Source: Roseovarius sp. UBA3070
Lineage (GTDB): Bacteria > Pseudomonadota > Alphaproteobacteria > Rhodobacterales > Rhodobacteraceae
Length of the DNA: 5,935 nt
Assembly (NCBI GenBank): GCA_002366775.1
Contig: DFBW01000102.1
Location: forward strand, 1,644 to 7,578
Direction: 5' to 3'
The notes under the pieces were generated by a model that was not told the origin of the DNA, made no database searches, and was given only the letters and a program-made list of their open reading frames with translations. A program made the translations under genes and the position numbers. Each line of letters starts with the position of its first letter. Position 1 is the first letter of the stretch. Of this stretch, positions 5,838-5,935 are shown in pieces.

Positions 5838-5935
5838 ACTGCGCGTGGTCGCCATTGCACAGCTGGGCAAGCGGTGTTGTCGTTTGCGGCATGGCATAGA
5901 TGACGCGATCCGACAATCTGACTGGCGCGCTTTTG
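5815..5935 (-). CDS. Probable C-terminal fragment of an unidentified convergent gene (runs off right edge)
   Basis: On the minus strand a frame is open from the right edge to a TGA at 5817-5815, encoding 39 residues that include LSDRVIYAMPQTTTPL and end in FMWQAPL. Codon third positions are G or C in about 26 of 39 codons, matching the other genes here. The residue mix looks like a globular protein end, unlike the Arg/Cys-rich translations of competing frames. No plus-strand frame after 5837 looks better: one starting with the ATGA overlap at 5834 stops after 21 codons. I do not recognise the family. The reading would mean tail-to-tail overlap with the phosphatase gene, 23 bp, and no room for a dedicated terminator. 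Confidence 0.5.
   Translation of the reverse strand, partial: KSAPVRLSDRVIYAMPQTTTPLAQLCNGDHAQFMWQAPL

Noticed and set aside
5834..5899. Short plus-strand frame starting at the ATGA overlap with the phosphatase stop
   Set aside because: It stops after 21 codons and has no protein-like features; the minus-strand frame explains this stretch better.

Overview
The window looks like a piece of an alphaproteobacterial chromosome, most likely from the Rhodobacteraceae (roseobacter group). The reasons are a moderately high GC content with G/C-rich third codon positions, two tandem periplasmic proteins that resemble the alphaproteobacterial DUF2125 family, a pmbA-phosphatase gene pair, and a G-rich intergenic hairpin of a kind I recall as common in that family. 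The assignment is inference; there is no rRNA or other taxonomic marker. I see no mobile element, CRISPR array, tRNA, prophage or integration scar.

Layout. The left edge (1-257, minus strand) holds the N-terminal third of a short-chain dehydrogenase/reductase. A 129-bp divergent intergenic region (258-386) separates it from two plus-strand genes, 387-1910 and 2021-3544. Each encodes a 507-residue exported protein, and they are diverged paralogues, about 48% identical by hand count over the last 150 residues. Between them lie 110 bp with several inverted repeats. After the second copy comes a 180-bp gap (3545-3724) with two compact hairpins that probably end the transcript. A second plus-strand unit follows: a PmbA/TldE-type peptidase-family protein (3725-5071) whose end overlaps by 14 bp the start of an inositol-monophosphatase-family phosphatase, probably CysQ-like (5058-5837). 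On the right edge, a minus-strand reading frame (5815-5935) ends inside the 3' end of the phosphatase gene and looks like the C-terminus of a convergent gene.

How the genes work together. The SDR, the paralogue pair and the pmbA-phosphatase pair appear to be three separate transcription units with no obvious shared pathway. PmbA normally works with TldD, which is not in the window. The phosphatase would be a cytoplasmic housekeeping enzyme. The only clearly uncharacterised part is the tandem pair: acidic, exported, cysteine-free in their mature forms, probably beta-rich, and of unknown function. I did not find convincing evidence of a new multi-gene system.
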